DNA of 64,000 nt from Adhaeribacter arboris. GTDB lineage: Bacteria > Bacteroidota > Bacteroidia > Cytophagales > Hymenobacteraceae. A program made the position numbers and the translations under genes. The DNA lies in NCBI RefSeq assembly GCF_003023845.1, contig NZ_PYFT01000001.1, forward strand, positions 4,650,001 to 4,714,000, given 5' to 3'. Position 1 is the stretch's first letter. Every line of letters starts with the position of its first letter. A model generated the notes under the pieces. The model worked only from the letters and a program-made list of their open reading frames with translations. It did no database searches and was not told the origin of the DNA. This document shows, piece after piece, positions 8,725 through 17,893 of the stretch.

Positions 8725-10008
8725 TTAAATTATTTCTACGGCAATACGATGGCAGGCATTATTCAGGTAGCCTCCCGGGTTCCAGGCGGGTACTAACATG
8801 GGTTGCATTTTGTTGTTACTGTCCGTAGCGCGGGCCCAAACTTCGTAGTATCCTTTATCCGGGAAATTAATTTGGGTAGTCCAATGCTGCCAGCAGTTAC
8901 GGTTACGCGGTTCTTTTAAAGTGCATTTTTGCCAGGTAGCTCCAAAATCAATAGAAGTATGCATTTCTTTCACCTGTAAATCGCCCACCCAGGCGTGGCC
9001 CCGTACTTCCAAGGGTTTACCGGTTGCTACCTGGGCACCTGTTTTGGGGTAAGTAATTAATGATTTTACCGGCATGGCCTCAATAATCCGGAAGTGCTCG
9101 TTATCTTCCGGAATTCTAGCGCCCGGCGCAATGGGGTGAATGGGTAAGCGATAATCATGGCCGTTCATTTTAGCTCCGTCGTGTACCTTATTGCGGATAG
9201 AAATCCGGGTTAACCATTTGCCACTGGTAGAAGCCGGCCACCCCCCAAATAATACCCGCAACGGATAACCATGCACTAATGGAATATCTTTGCCGTTCAT
9301 AGCCCAGGCAATTAAAGCTTCGTCTTCGAGGGCCTTGCGCATGGGTACGCCCCGCGAAATAGGCACTTCACCGGGCTTGCCGCTCAAGTGGGTATCTTTC
9401 CCGTAATAACCAATATAAACGGCATCGTCTTTTATGCCGGCCGCTTCGAGTACATCGCGCAAACGCACCCCCGTCCACTCACAGCAACCTACACCGCCGG
9501 TGGTCCATTGATTACCGCGGCCTGCCGGGCTGAATTCCGAACGGCCGTTACCCGCGCATTCGTGCACCAGTTGGTAGGTATAATGTTTAAATTTCTTTTT
9601 TAAATCTTCCAGCGTAAATACTGTGTTCTTTTTAACGGATTCGCCATCAATGGTTAGGGTCCAGGTTTTTACATCAATAGTAGTTGGTTCCAAGCCGTTG
9701 TTACGAATAAATAATTTATCGGCGGGAGTAACCGCATCGTCGAGCAGGTGCGGCGGGGTTTCGGCATTTAAAGGTTTATCGCTTAATAAAATTAAGTCCG
9801 GATGCTTACCAGCCGGGAGCGGTGATTTATCCGGTAAAGTTGCCGGGGAAGCAAGCTTTTGCGCCGCCCGAACGGTACGATTCGCGAACAATCCCCAACC
9901 CCAAGTGAAAGCAGCCATTCGCGCCGATTTAAAGATAAACTTCCGGCGATTAAGTCCGGTAGTATGATTCAAACTTTTTGCACCGGTTTTATTTTCTTCA
10001 CTTTTCAT
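8725..10008 (-). CDS. Molybdopterin-dependent sulfite dehydrogenase (SorA/SoxC-like), Tat-exported
   Basis: 427 residues. The N-terminus carries a twin-arginine motif (NRRKFIFK, residues 20-27) and a hydrophobic stretch, so it should be exported folded with its cofactor through Tat. The sulfite-oxidase-type Moco domain contains HECAGNGR with the molybdenum-ligand cysteine (Cys151), the conserved GGVGCCEWTGVRLRDVLEAAG segment, and HGYPLRVLFGGWPASTSGKWL. The C-terminal dimerisation domain (PKTGAQV ... VKEMHTSIDFGATW) is complete. The family oxidises sulfite to sulfate and passes electrons to cytochrome c, which fits the cytochrome gene directly downstream. A related oxidoreductase with another substrate cannot be excluded. 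Confidence 0.9.
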   Translation of the reverse strand: MKSEENKTGAKSLNHTTGLNRRKFIFKSARMAAFTWGWGLFANRTVRAAQKLASPATLPDKSPLPAGKHPDLILLSDKPLNAETPPHLLDDAVTPADKLFIRNNGLEPTTIDVKTWTLTIDGESVKKNTVFTLEDLKKKFKHYTYQLVHECAGNGRSEFSPAGRGNQWTTGGVGCCEWTGVRLRDVLEAAGIKDDAVYIGYYGKDTHLSGKPGEVPISRGVPMRKALEDEALIAWAMNGKDIPLVHGYPLRVLFGGWPASTSGKWLTRISIRNKVHDGAKMNGHDYRLPIHPIAPGARIPEDNEHFRIIEAMPVKSLITYPKTGAQVATGKPLEVRGHAWVGDLQVKEMHTSIDFGATWQKCTLKEPRNRNCWQHWTTQINFPDKGYYEVWARATDSNNKMQPMLVPAWNPGGYLNNACHRIAVEII

Positions 10009-10280
10009 ATTCAGAGTAAAATATATTCTTGCCTAGAACAAGGAAAATTAAGTAGTACCGTTTAGTAAACGAAATTAGCTTGCTATTAGGTAGTAAAACA
10101 GCAATTTAATGGATCTACCCCAAATTTTTTAAACCTATTTCTAATTTTAAAGCTGTTAATCCGGGTAAATTGCTTTTAAAACGGATGTATAAAGACTTAA
10201 AACTTTGAAATTATACCTTTTAACACCTATTTTTAAATTTTACTTGCCTTATTAGGCGCGTAAATAAATACAATCTTGCG

Positions 10281-10288
10281 TATATTTG
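10281..10288 (+). promoter_or_regulatory. Promoter -7 element (TATATTTG) for the M16 peptidase pair
   Basis: An exact match to the Bacteroidota -7 box TAnnTTTG lies 92 bases before the ATG at 10381. I found no good TTTG partner at the usual distance. The remainder of the 10009-10380 gap shows nothing recognisable. Confidence 0.5.
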
Positions 10289-10380
10289 TTTCCCATCCAA
10301 ATCCGGAAAACTACCAGCTACATTAGTATTTTATTTATCTTCAGCCCACATTTATATTATTGTTTATTTCCATCCATTTT

Positions 10381-11700
10381 ATGAAAAACAAATTATTTAC
10401 CTGTCTGTTGCTCGGCGCATCTTTTTTGGCGCAAGCGCAAAGCAATAAGATTGATTTTACCGAATATACCCTGGACAATGGCCTGCACGTGATTTTGCAA
10501 CCCGATAAATCTACGCCCATTGTGGCCGTATCGGTTATGTACCACGTTGGCTCGAAAAACGAACAATCGAACCGCACCGGTTTTGCCCACTTTTTTGAGC
10601 ACCTGATGTTTGAAGGCTCGGATAACATAAAACGCGGCGAATATGTTAATTTAGTCCAAACGGCGGGCGGTACTTTAAACGCGAACACCACTCAAGACCG
10701 TACCTATTACTACGAAGTATTGCCCTCCAACCAATTAGCCTTAGGTTTATGGCTGGAGTCGGAGCGGATGCGCAGCGCCAAAATTGACGAGGCCGGCGTG
10801 GAAACCCAACGGAATGTAATTAAAGAAGAAAAGAAAGAGCGCATTGATAACCAACCGTACGGTACCATCCAGGAGAAAACTTTTGCCAATGCTTTTTCGG
10901 AACACCCTTACCGTTGGGTTCCCATCGGGTCCGCTCAATACATTGATCAGGCCTCGTTGAGTGAGTTCGTTGATTTTTATAAAACTTTTTACGTGCCCAA
11001 CAATGCTACCCTGAGTATTGCCGGCGATATTGATATTACTCAGGCAAAAGAACTGATTCAGAAATATTTTGCGGTTATCCCGAAAGGCACGAAAGAAATT
11101 CCGCGGCCAACCGTAAAAGAACAACCTAAAACCCAGGAAGTACGGGAAATTGTATTTGATAATGTTCAGTTACCAGCCGTGGTACAGGCTTACCACATTC
11201 CGGAGCAAACTAACCCCGATTATTACGCTATTACCATGCTTACCAACCTGCTGACCGGTGGCGAAAGCGCCCGCCTGAATAAGGCTTTGATTGATCAGCA
11301 GCAAAAAGCAGTTTACGTGGGCTCGTTTCCAATGCAGCTCGAAGATCCGGGTTTGTTTTTAGCTTTTGCAGTAGCCAATGCCGGCGTAAACATTGATGAG
11401 GTGGAAAGAAGCATGGACGCGGAAATAGACCGGGTAAAAAAAGAACAAATCAGCGAAGTGGAGTTTCAGAAGTTGCGCAATCAAATAGAAAACACTTTTG
11501 TGCAAAATAATTTTACCGTTGCCGGGCGGGCGGAGCAATTAGCTACTTACCACTTGTTTTATAATAACACGAACTTGATTAATACCGAACTGCAAAACTT
11601 TTTAAAAGTAACCAAAGGCGATCTGGCCCGGGTGGCAAACCAATATTTCACCCGCGAAAACCGGGTCGTGCTGCACTATATACCTAAAGTAAATAATTAA
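10381..11700 (+). CDS. M16 family zinc metallopeptidase (catalytic subunit)
   Basis: 439 residues with a signal peptide (KLFTCLLLGASFLAQAQ). The inverted zinc motif HFFEH (HxxEH, residues 70-74) sits in the expected N-terminal M16 domain, with the downstream glutamate region VIKEEKKER. Length and two-domain layout fit a bacterial M16B peptidase, which degrades short peptides in the periplasm as a heterodimer or homodimer. I chose the ATG at 10381 because it starts the signal peptide; an in-frame TTG at 10360 would add seven residues. The partner-like gene lacking the zinc motif starts 83 bases downstream and is probably co-transcribed. Confidence 0.93.
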   Translation: MKNKLFTCLLLGASFLAQAQSNKIDFTEYTLDNGLHVILQPDKSTPIVAVSVMYHVGSKNEQSNRTGFAHFFEHLMFEGSDNIKRGEYVNLVQTAGGTLNANTTQDRTYYYEVLPSNQLALGLWLESERMRSAKIDEAGVETQRNVIKEEKKERIDNQPYGTIQEKTFANAFSEHPYRWVPIGSAQYIDQASLSEFVDFYKTFYVPNNATLSIAGDIDITQAKELIQKYFAVIPKGTKEIPRPTVKEQPKTQEVREIVFDNVQLPAVVQAYHIPEQTNPDYYAITMLTNLLTGGESARLNKALIDQQQKAVYVGSFPMQLEDPGLFLAFAVANAGVNIDEVERSMDAEIDRVKKEQISEVEFQKLRNQIENTFVQNNFTVAGRAEQLATYHLFYNNTNLINTELQNFLKVTKGDLARVANQYFTRENRVVLHYIPKVNN

Positions 11701-11783
11701 TTTTAAGAAAATAATATCTGGCTAACTCTAGCCTGCTGGTTCTTCTATCAGCAAGAGCATTCTCCTTAATTAATCAAATTAAA

Positions 11784-13850
11784 ATGAAGCGCATATTTTT
11801 TAGTTTACTTCTTTCCTTACTTTATTCCATTGCATTACGGGCGCAAACCCAAACGCCGCCGCCACCCGGTCCGGCTCCCAGCATCCAAATAGGACAAGCC
11901 CAATCGTTCCAGCTTAAAAATGGCTTAAAAGTATTTGTGGTGGAGAACCATAAATTACCGGTGGTTTCCATGTCGTTGGTACTGGATAACGATCCTATTG
12001 TGCAAGGCAACAAAAACGGCTACGTAGATATAGCGGGCACCATGATGCGCACCGGCACCAAAACCCGCAGCAAAGAAAAGCTCGACGAAGAAATTGATTA
12101 CATTGGGGCTAGTTTAGTGCCTTCGGCTAGCGGTTTAACAGCTTCGTCCTTAAAAAAGCACCTGAACAAATTAATGGAATTAGCCTCCGATGTGGCGCTC
12201 AACCCTAACTTTAAACAAGAAGAACTGGATAAAATTAAAAAACAAACTTTATCCGGATTAGCATCTTCTAAAGATAACCCCAACGTTATTCAAGGCATAG
12301 TGCGTAGTTCTTTGCTTTACGGCAAAGATCATCCGTTCGGGGAAGTTCCTTCCGAGCAATCTATCAATAACGTTACTTTAGCGGATATTCAGGGCTATTA
12401 CGATACCTTCTACAAACCCAATGTAGGTTACTTAGCTATTGTGGGTGACATCTCGGGGAAAGAAGCAAAATCGTTGGCGAAAAAGTACTTTGGCGCTTGG
12501 AAAAAAGGCGCTATTAATCGCAGTACTTTACCTACTCCCGCTCCAACTTCGGGCACCCGGGTAGCCATTGTGGACCGGCCGGCTGCCGTGCAAAGCGTTA
12601 TTTCGGTAGCCAATGTAGCGGATTTAAAACCAGGTTCGGAAGATGCTATTACCGGCCGGGTTTTAAATACTCTTTTGGGCGGTAGCTTCTCGCGCCTTAC
12701 GCAAAACCTGCGCGAAAAACACGGGTACACCTACGGCGCTTATTCGGATTTATCGGCGAGTAGATACATCGGCGAATTTTCGGCGAGTACCAACGTGCGT
12801 AATGCCGTAACGGATAGCGCCATAAACGAAATCTTGTTCGAGCTTAATCGCCTTCGGACCGAAAAAGCCACGGCGGATGAAGTACAAAAAATTAAAAATA
12901 TTGTAACCGGCGAATTTGCCCGCTCCCTGGAAGACCCGAATACCGTTGCTTTATTTGCGATTAATACGGCCCGCTACAACTTACCGAAAGATTATTACCG
13001 CGATTATCTTAAGAAAGTAGCCGCCGTAACGCCCGAGGCCATTCAGCAGGTAGCCCAGAAATACATTACGCCCGATAAAGCCGTTATTTTGGTAGTCGGT
13101 AACGCTGATCAGATGGAAGACCGGGTGAAGCGTTTTGATAAAGATGGCACCCTGGAGTATTTTACTCCTTTGGGAGAAAAAGCCGAGCGCACTACCTTAG
13201 CCTTGCCCGCCGGAGCCACCGCCGATAAAGTGCTGGATGCTTACGTGCAAGCCTTAGGCGGCCGCGCCTCGCTGGACAAAGTAAAAGATATGATTATTAA
13301 AAGCACCATTACTTCTACGGGAGCGAACTTAACCTATACGCAGTACTTTAAAGGACCAGACAAAATGGTACAATCCATAAAGGTAGGCGACGTGGAAATT
13401 CAAAAAACGATTATTAACGGCAACAAAGGCAAAGTTATCAGCCAGAACGGAACGAAAACAATGAGCCCGGAAGAAGTACAGGAACAAAAAATACAATACG
13501 GCCTGAACAGCTTCTTGCGGTATAATGCCTTAGGCGTAAAGAAAAACTTATCTACCTTGGAGCGAATCAACGGTCGTCGGGCTTACCGGTTGGAGTTATC
13601 ATTGCCCAGTGGTCAGCAACTGCTTCAGTACTATGATTTGGAAACCGGTTTAAAAATACGGGAAATAGTAGTTACCGCTACCGAACTCGGTAACGCCACC
13701 CAAGTAACCGAGGTAACGGATTACCGCGACGTAAGTGGCGTGAAATTTCCCTATTTAACTCAATTGCACGCGGGTAATCAACTTATCAGCACTACGGTGC
13801 AAAGCGTAGAGGTAAATAAAAACCTGAAAGACGATTTATTTAAATTATAA
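11784..13850 (+). CDS. M16-like peptidase subunit lacking the zinc motif, fused to a C-terminal lipoprotein-sorting-like domain
   Basis: 688 residues. After a signal peptide and a proline-rich linker (TPPPPGPAPS) come two M16 domains (about 35-260 and 265-475). Where the catalytic subunit has HxxEH this protein has IAGTMMRTGTKT, so it cannot bind zinc there. It keeps the LREKHGYTYG segment, whose Arg and Tyr are the residues the non-catalytic half normally supplies to the active site. The C-terminal 200 residues (VLDAYVQALGGRASLDKVKDM ... YYDLETGLKIREIV) look like the LolA/LolB-type outer-membrane lipoprotein-sorting fold often seen in Bacteroidota. The gene therefore fits the partner of the upstream active M16 subunit with an added lipid- or lipoprotein-binding module. 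Confidence 0.87.
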   Translation: MKRIFFSLLLSLLYSIALRAQTQTPPPPGPAPSIQIGQAQSFQLKNGLKVFVVENHKLPVVSMSLVLDNDPIVQGNKNGYVDIAGTMMRTGTKTRSKEKLDEEIDYIGASLVPSASGLTASSLKKHLNKLMELASDVALNPNFKQEELDKIKKQTLSGLASSKDNPNVIQGIVRSSLLYGKDHPFGEVPSEQSINNVTLADIQGYYDTFYKPNVGYLAIVGDISGKEAKSLAKKYFGAWKKGAINRSTLPTPAPTSGTRVAIVDRPAAVQSVISVANVADLKPGSEDAITGRVLNTLLGGSFSRLTQNLREKHGYTYGAYSDLSASRYIGEFSASTNVRNAVTDSAINEILFELNRLRTEKATADEVQKIKNIVTGEFARSLEDPNTVALFAINTARYNLPKDYYRDYLKKVAAVTPEAIQQVAQKYITPDKAVILVVGNADQMEDRVKRFDKDGTLEYFTPLGEKAERTTLALPAGATADKVLDAYVQALGGRASLDKVKDMIIKSTITSTGANLTYTQYFKGPDKMVQSIKVGDVEIQKTIINGNKGKVISQNGTKTMSPEEVQEQKIQYGLNSFLRYNALGVKKNLSTLERINGRRAYRLELSLPSGQQLLQYYDLETGLKIREIVVTATELGNATQVTEVTDYRDVSGVKFPYLTQLHAGNQLISTTVQSVEVNKNLKDDLFKL

Positions 13851-13865
13851 CTGAAGGTAAATTCT

Positions 13866-13910
13866 AAAACAAAAAAGGAGTCGATAAGTAATCGACTCCT
13901 TTTTTGTTTT
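13866..13910. terminator. Bidirectional terminator between convergent genes
   Basis: A perfect 20-bp inverted repeat (13866-13885 with 13891-13910) with a 5-base loop has A-rich and T-rich ends, so it can terminate both the M16 operon (plus) and the DUF72 gene (minus). Confidence 0.9.
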
Positions 13911-13983
13911 ATTAAGGTTGCAGATTCAGTAAGGTTACTGGGTAATACAATTACTTACATTAAACCATTCTACTTTTTCTTAT

Positions 13984-14901
13984 TCAATCAAAAAGAGAGC
14001 CTTGCACGGGTTGCGGAATGGGCATAGCTCCCTCTGGTGGTAAGCCACTTACAGTTGCCAGTTTCTCCAGCATATACCGGATTAATTTAGGTGAGTGAAT
14101 AATTTCTTCGTAGTGCACAAAAAAGTACAACGTTTGTAAGCCTTGCTCCATCCAGGTGGTTAGCTGTTCCAGCCAAGCGTCGGCGCGGGCATAATCGGTA
14201 GTATTGTGTAAATACCCATTAAAACGGATAAAAGCGGTGGCCGTGGTAAGGCGTTGGTGCAATACATTCCGGCGACCGGCTACATCGGTAATAACGGTAC
14301 TTACTTCGCAGGCTTCCAATACCGCACTTAACTCCTCAAATGCAATCGGATCTGAAAACCAGTCCGGATGCCGTAACTCTATCGCTAAAGGTATGGCACG
14401 CGGCAAGTCGGTTAAGAATTTTTCTAAAATATTTAATTGATTCGGCCCAAAACCAGGAGGTAGCTGTAAAAAGGATACTCCCAAATTTTCTTTAAAATGA
14501 AGTAAAGCCGTGCAAAAGGCGTCAGTGGCACTTTCTACATGCAGCAATTCCTGCTCGTGGCTAATTTGTTTCGGCCATTTAGGACAAAATTTAAACTCAG
14601 GGGTTACGGCGCCGCACCACTTAGCTACGGTAGTTTGGTCAGGAATGCGGTAATGCGTGGTATTTAACTCAATGGTATTAAACTGCTGGCTGTAATAATG
14701 CAGAAAATCTTTGGCCGGTAACCCAGCAGGGTAGTACGTTCCTAACCAATCTTTGTTCGCCCAGGTAGGGCAGCCCAAATAGATTTTCGGTTTCAGGTAA
14801 GTTGCAGAAGTTAAGCGCGTTAATACTAATTGAGTAGCGGGAGAAGCGGGAGGTAATTCAAAATTTATTTCCTCCGGGTGCCTTACTTTACCAAAATCCA
14901 T
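13984..14901 (-). CDS. DUF72 (YecE-like) family protein
   Basis: 305 residues, cytoplasmic. It has the DUF72 TIM-barrel signature: YLGCPTWANKDWLGTYYP near residue 40, FNTIELNTTHYRIP, FKFCPKWPKQISHE, GVSFLQLPPGF and FIRFNGYLH. The function of this widespread family is not established. A roughly 30-residue extension precedes the barrel. It is convergent with the M16 operon, and no promoter box is obvious upstream. Confidence 0.88.
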   Translation of the reverse strand: MDFGKVRHPEEINFELPPASPATQLVLTRLTSATYLKPKIYLGCPTWANKDWLGTYYPAGLPAKDFLHYYSQQFNTIELNTTHYRIPDQTTVAKWCGAVTPEFKFCPKWPKQISHEQELLHVESATDAFCTALLHFKENLGVSFLQLPPGFGPNQLNILEKFLTDLPRAIPLAIELRHPDWFSDPIAFEELSAVLEACEVSTVITDVAGRRNVLHQRLTTATAFIRFNGYLHNTTDYARADAWLEQLTTWMEQGLQTLYFFVHYEEIIHSPKLIRYMLEKLATVSGLPPEGAMPIPQPVQGSLFD

Positions 14902-15183
14902 GGGTTTTTAACTTAAAAGTAAGCGATACATTCTAGTATTTTTACCAGATAAGTACTTCATTTTTAAAGTTACTCAAATTTTTTAATGAATTTTAAGTAA
15001 CGCGTTTAAAGCTATTTCTAGGGCCACAATAAAGCTAAAAAGGCCTTCCATTTGCTCTTATCCAATAAAAGGATTGCATTATAACCCTTACAACGCGTAA
15101 TTTTTAAAATGCCGTATGTACCACAGCTATAGGCATAAAGTAGCGCTAAAGGGCTATAATGTAGTTTTTATAAATTTTTATTA

Positions 15184-15191
15184 TATCTTTG
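15184..15191 (+). promoter_or_regulatory. Promoter -7 element (TATCTTTG) for the RlpA-like gene
   Basis: An exact TAnnTTTG box lies 24 bases before the ATG at 15215. Transcription would begin about 15 bases before that ATG, which argues for this start rather than the in-frame codon at 15116. The rest of the 14902-15214 gap shows nothing else. Confidence 0.65.
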
Positions 15192-15214
15192 TTTTTCCAC
15201 CAATTAATGAAGAC

Positions 15215-15922
15215 ATGATGTTACACAAACTACCTTATGTATTCAGCCTTTTTACCATCGTTTTTTGCAGCCTGACAAGCGATGGATTTGCTCAAAAAAA
15301 TGGCTCCTCCGTTACCGGCTCTGCCACCTGGTACGGCTCTCAACATCAAGGCAGAAAAACCAGCAGCGGTGAAATATTCAACAAAAATCAGATGACCGCA
15401 GCTCATAAAACGCTTCCCTTCGGCACCAAAGTAAAAGTTACCAACATAGCCACCGATGAAAGCGTGGTAGTCCGTATAAACGACCGGGGTGGTTTTTGGC
15501 GAAAAGGACATATCATTGATCTATCAGAAGCCGCCGCTCGCCGGATTAATGTAGACGGTTCAGCTAAAGTAAGGGTAGAGATATTAAATCATGATACTGC
15601 CAGCGATTTACTGTCTCTGGAAGATACCGAAAGCCAAAAGTTACTTACCCCCATTACCAGTCCCCTGCTCACCAATTATTACTTTGTTATTCAAACCGGT
15701 TCTTTTGCCGATCCCGATAAGGCGAAGGTACAATCCGACAAAATAAAAGCCTTTAATCAACAGTTACCTACTATAACCAACGAAGATACCATAAACGGTA
15801 AAAAAGTGCACCGGGTAGTAACCGGTAGATTTACGGATCGTACGGAGGCGGAAGAAATTAAAGCCCAACTGGAAAAGAATGGTATCTCGGGTATGGTTAA
15901 ACAAATAAGTCCCGGCTCCTGA
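15215..15922 (+). CDS. RlpA-family septal ring lytic transglycosylase with SPOR domain
   Basis: 235 residues from the ATG at 15215. A signal peptide (LPYVFSLFTIVFCSLTSDGFA) is followed by the double-psi beta-barrel of RlpA (about 28-115: GSATWYGSQHQGRKTSSGE, MTAAHKTLPFGTKVKV, VRINDRGGF, IDLSEAAARRI), then a C-terminal SPOR domain (about 155-232: YYFVIQTGSFADPDKAK ... VVTGRFTDRTEAEEIKAQL). SPOR domains bind denuded septal peptidoglycan, and RlpA proteins cleave naked glycan strands, so this should act in the periplasm at division sites. No lipobox is visible, so it is probably soluble. Confidence 0.92.
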   Translation: MMLHKLPYVFSLFTIVFCSLTSDGFAQKNGSSVTGSATWYGSQHQGRKTSSGEIFNKNQMTAAHKTLPFGTKVKVTNIATDESVVVRINDRGGFWRKGHIIDLSEAAARRINVDGSAKVRVEILNHDTASDLLSLEDTESQKLLTPITSPLLTNYYFVIQTGSFADPDKAKVQSDKIKAFNQQLPTITNEDTINGKKVHRVVTGRFTDRTEAEEIKAQLEKNGISGMVKQISPGS

Positions 15923-16080
15923 TTTACCATTACATCATAAGGCTTTTTGGGGTTAAATACTGCCTGAAATTACCTTGCCGGGATTTTCTAATATTTGTGT
16001 TTCCGCTATATTGCCCAACTAAAAAACCTTATTTCTTATTTCCTTTTTGGCTGATCAGATAGTTTTTGAAGATAGCATTG

Positions 16081-16233
16081 CTATCTATCCTTCTGGCTTT
16101 CTCTGTTTGGGGTAGGGGAGGAGGTATTATCATTACTTCCTAACGTAATTTTAGCTTTTCCCAAATTAAATTCTTTATTCCGGTAAGTGACCACCAATTT
16201 ATTTTCGGGTAGAATACCTTTTCTATAGAGGCT
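16081..16233 (-). pseudogene. Possible decayed gene remnant (minus strand)
   Basis: In the 578-base gap 15923-16500, the minus strand from 16233 to 16081 is open for 50 codons and reads like real protein (KGILPENKLVVTYRNKEFN, then LGKAKITLG). The same frame upstream to about 16320 (KLPEARQTKFSNSLTG) is broken by two stops. No start codon fits and I do not recognise the family. It may be the 3' end of a gene lost by mutation. The rest of the gap shows only the promoter listed next and a small GATAGC/GCTATC hairpin near 16070-16085. Confidence 0.3.
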
Positions 16234-16439
16234 TTAAAAAGTATTTTTTGCACGCACTAACCCTAATTTTTATTTTCCGGTTAAGCTATTACTGAATTTC
16301 GTCTGCCTTGCTTCCGGTAGTTTTATAAAAGGCTGGTCTGCGACTTCTTTTCTTAAGCAAGGTTTAGTTAATTTTTATTTTGGGATCAGGAATATAAAAG
16401 GATTACTTTTTCATCTTATCAAATACCCAATCTTCCTGT

Positions 16440-16467
16440 TTGAGTAAAAATAAATAGATTACCTTTG
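16440..16467 (+). promoter_or_regulatory. Promoter (TTG-N17-TACCTTTG) for the CDF transporter
   Basis: An exact -7 box TACCTTTG at 16460-16467 has a TTG -33 partner at 16440-16442, giving a leader of about 28 bases before the ATG at 16501. Confidence 0.65.
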
Positions 16468-16500
16468 TGCCCCCATTAGCTTTACTCAGAAATTAACACC

Positions 16501-17397
16501 ATGATCCAACCGCGTACTTCTTCTGCTCATCCTGCCGAAAAAGGTTTACGATCTACCTTGCTGGGCATTGTAGCGAACATGGGTATGGTAGTCATAAAAG
16601 CGCTGGCCGGTTATTTTGGTAATTCGTACGCCCTGATTGCCGATGCTATTGAGTCGGCCTCGGATGTATTTACTTCTTTTATTGTTTGGATTGGTTTGCA
16701 AGCGGCTTCAAAAGAACCAGATTCGAACCATCCGTACGGGCACGGTAAGGCGGAACCTTTAGCGGCTATTGTAGTTGCCTTATCTTTAATTGCGGCGGCC
16801 ATTTTTATTGCCATCCAAAGCGTGGAACATATTATTACGCCACACGTAACGCCGGCGCCGTTTACCCTGCTGGTTTTAATTATTATCGTGCTGGTAAAAG
16901 AAGGCATGTACCGCTATACCAACCGGGTAGGTTCCGAAATAGAAAGTGCGGCCGTTAAAGCCGATGCCTGGCACCACCGCTCGGATGCTATTACTTCTTT
17001 AACCGCGGCTGTTGGCATTGCCATTGCCTTAATTGGCGGCCCCGGCTACGAAACAGCCGATGACTGGGCCGCCCTGATTGCCGCCGCTATTATCGTTATA
17101 AATGCCTGTCGGATTTTTATGCCTGCTTTTACCGAGGTTATGGATGCGGCGCCTCCTTCCGAGTTTGCCAACGAAGTGCGGCTTATTGCGGCTAATGTGC
17201 CTCAGGTGCAAGGCTTAGATAAATGCTTAGTCCGCAAAATGGGCTTCGAGTATTTCGTGGATTTACACATTATTGTCGACGGTAATTTATCGGTACGCGA
17301 GGGCCATGCCATCGCGCACGCGGTAAAAGACGAGGTAATGCGCCAAAAACCTTCCGTATACGATGTACTTATTCACGTAGAACCTACCCGGGCGTAA
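16501..17397 (+). CDS. Cation diffusion facilitator (CDF) family metal efflux transporter
   Basis: 298 residues with six predicted membrane helices. The second helix carries the ADAIESASDVFTS metal site and the fifth the KADAWHHRSDAITS site, the two conserved metal-binding positions of the CDF family. The C-terminal cytoplasmic domain (VPQVQGLDKCLVRKMGFEYFVDLHIIVDGNLSVREGHAIAHAVKDEV) has the usual ferredoxin-like fold pattern. CDF proteins export Zn(II), Fe(II), Co(II) or Mn(II) by proton antiport; the metal cannot be named here. It is a single-gene unit with its own promoter. Confidence 0.93.
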   Translation: MIQPRTSSAHPAEKGLRSTLLGIVANMGMVVIKALAGYFGNSYALIADAIESASDVFTSFIVWIGLQAASKEPDSNHPYGHGKAEPLAAIVVALSLIAAAIFIAIQSVEHIITPHVTPAPFTLLVLIIIVLVKEGMYRYTNRVGSEIESAAVKADAWHHRSDAITSLTAAVGIAIALIGGPGYETADDWAALIAAAIIVINACRIFMPAFTEVMDAAPPSEFANEVRLIAANVPQVQGLDKCLVRKMGFEYFVDLHIIVDGNLSVREGHAIAHAVKDEVMRQKPSVYDVLIHVEPTRA

Positions 17398-17893
17398 ATA
17401 TTTCTGAAAAGCGTAGCATAATACTATAATTTTATCCGTTAGCTATTTAATAGCATGGGCTTCCTTATTTCTCCCCTATCTATCCAGGCAAAGTTTAGTA
17501 GCAATAGAATTTTTAAATAAACCAGCAGGAGTTTGTTCACGGTTCTGCCTTCAACCTAAAAGCAGAATGAATGAATAGAATCTTCGCTGAATAATAGATG
17601 AAATTAAGGTTTATTTTTAGCTTAAAAGTTGGTTATACAAGCTCTAACAAAGCAGAAAGTAACTCAAGAATAAAGCGGAAGGCTGTATAAGCTTCTTTGC
17701 TGAAATGGTAAGCGATAGATTTTGCTTTATTGCTAACCATTTTTTGCCCTTAATTTTTTATAATTTAATAATTACCCTACTTATTTAAACTCTTTCTGTA
17801 ACTCTGGCTCTTGTGTCTGGCGTGGAAAAGAGCAGTTTAACTTTATTTAAAATCTATAAAAAAGGCATCCGTATCTCTAAACTCTACTAAATT
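17398..17893. other. Intergenic region, nothing recognisable
   Basis: 496 AT-rich bases between two plus-strand genes. I saw no ORF with protein character, no exact promoter box, no strong hairpin and no RNA gene. Confidence 0.6.

Noticed and set aside
8229-10008. Reading the cytochrome and molybdopterin genes as SoxCD
   Set aside because: No other sox genes are nearby and the single-heme small subunit plus Tat-exported Moco subunit fits a SorAB-type pair at least as well; no gene symbol was given.
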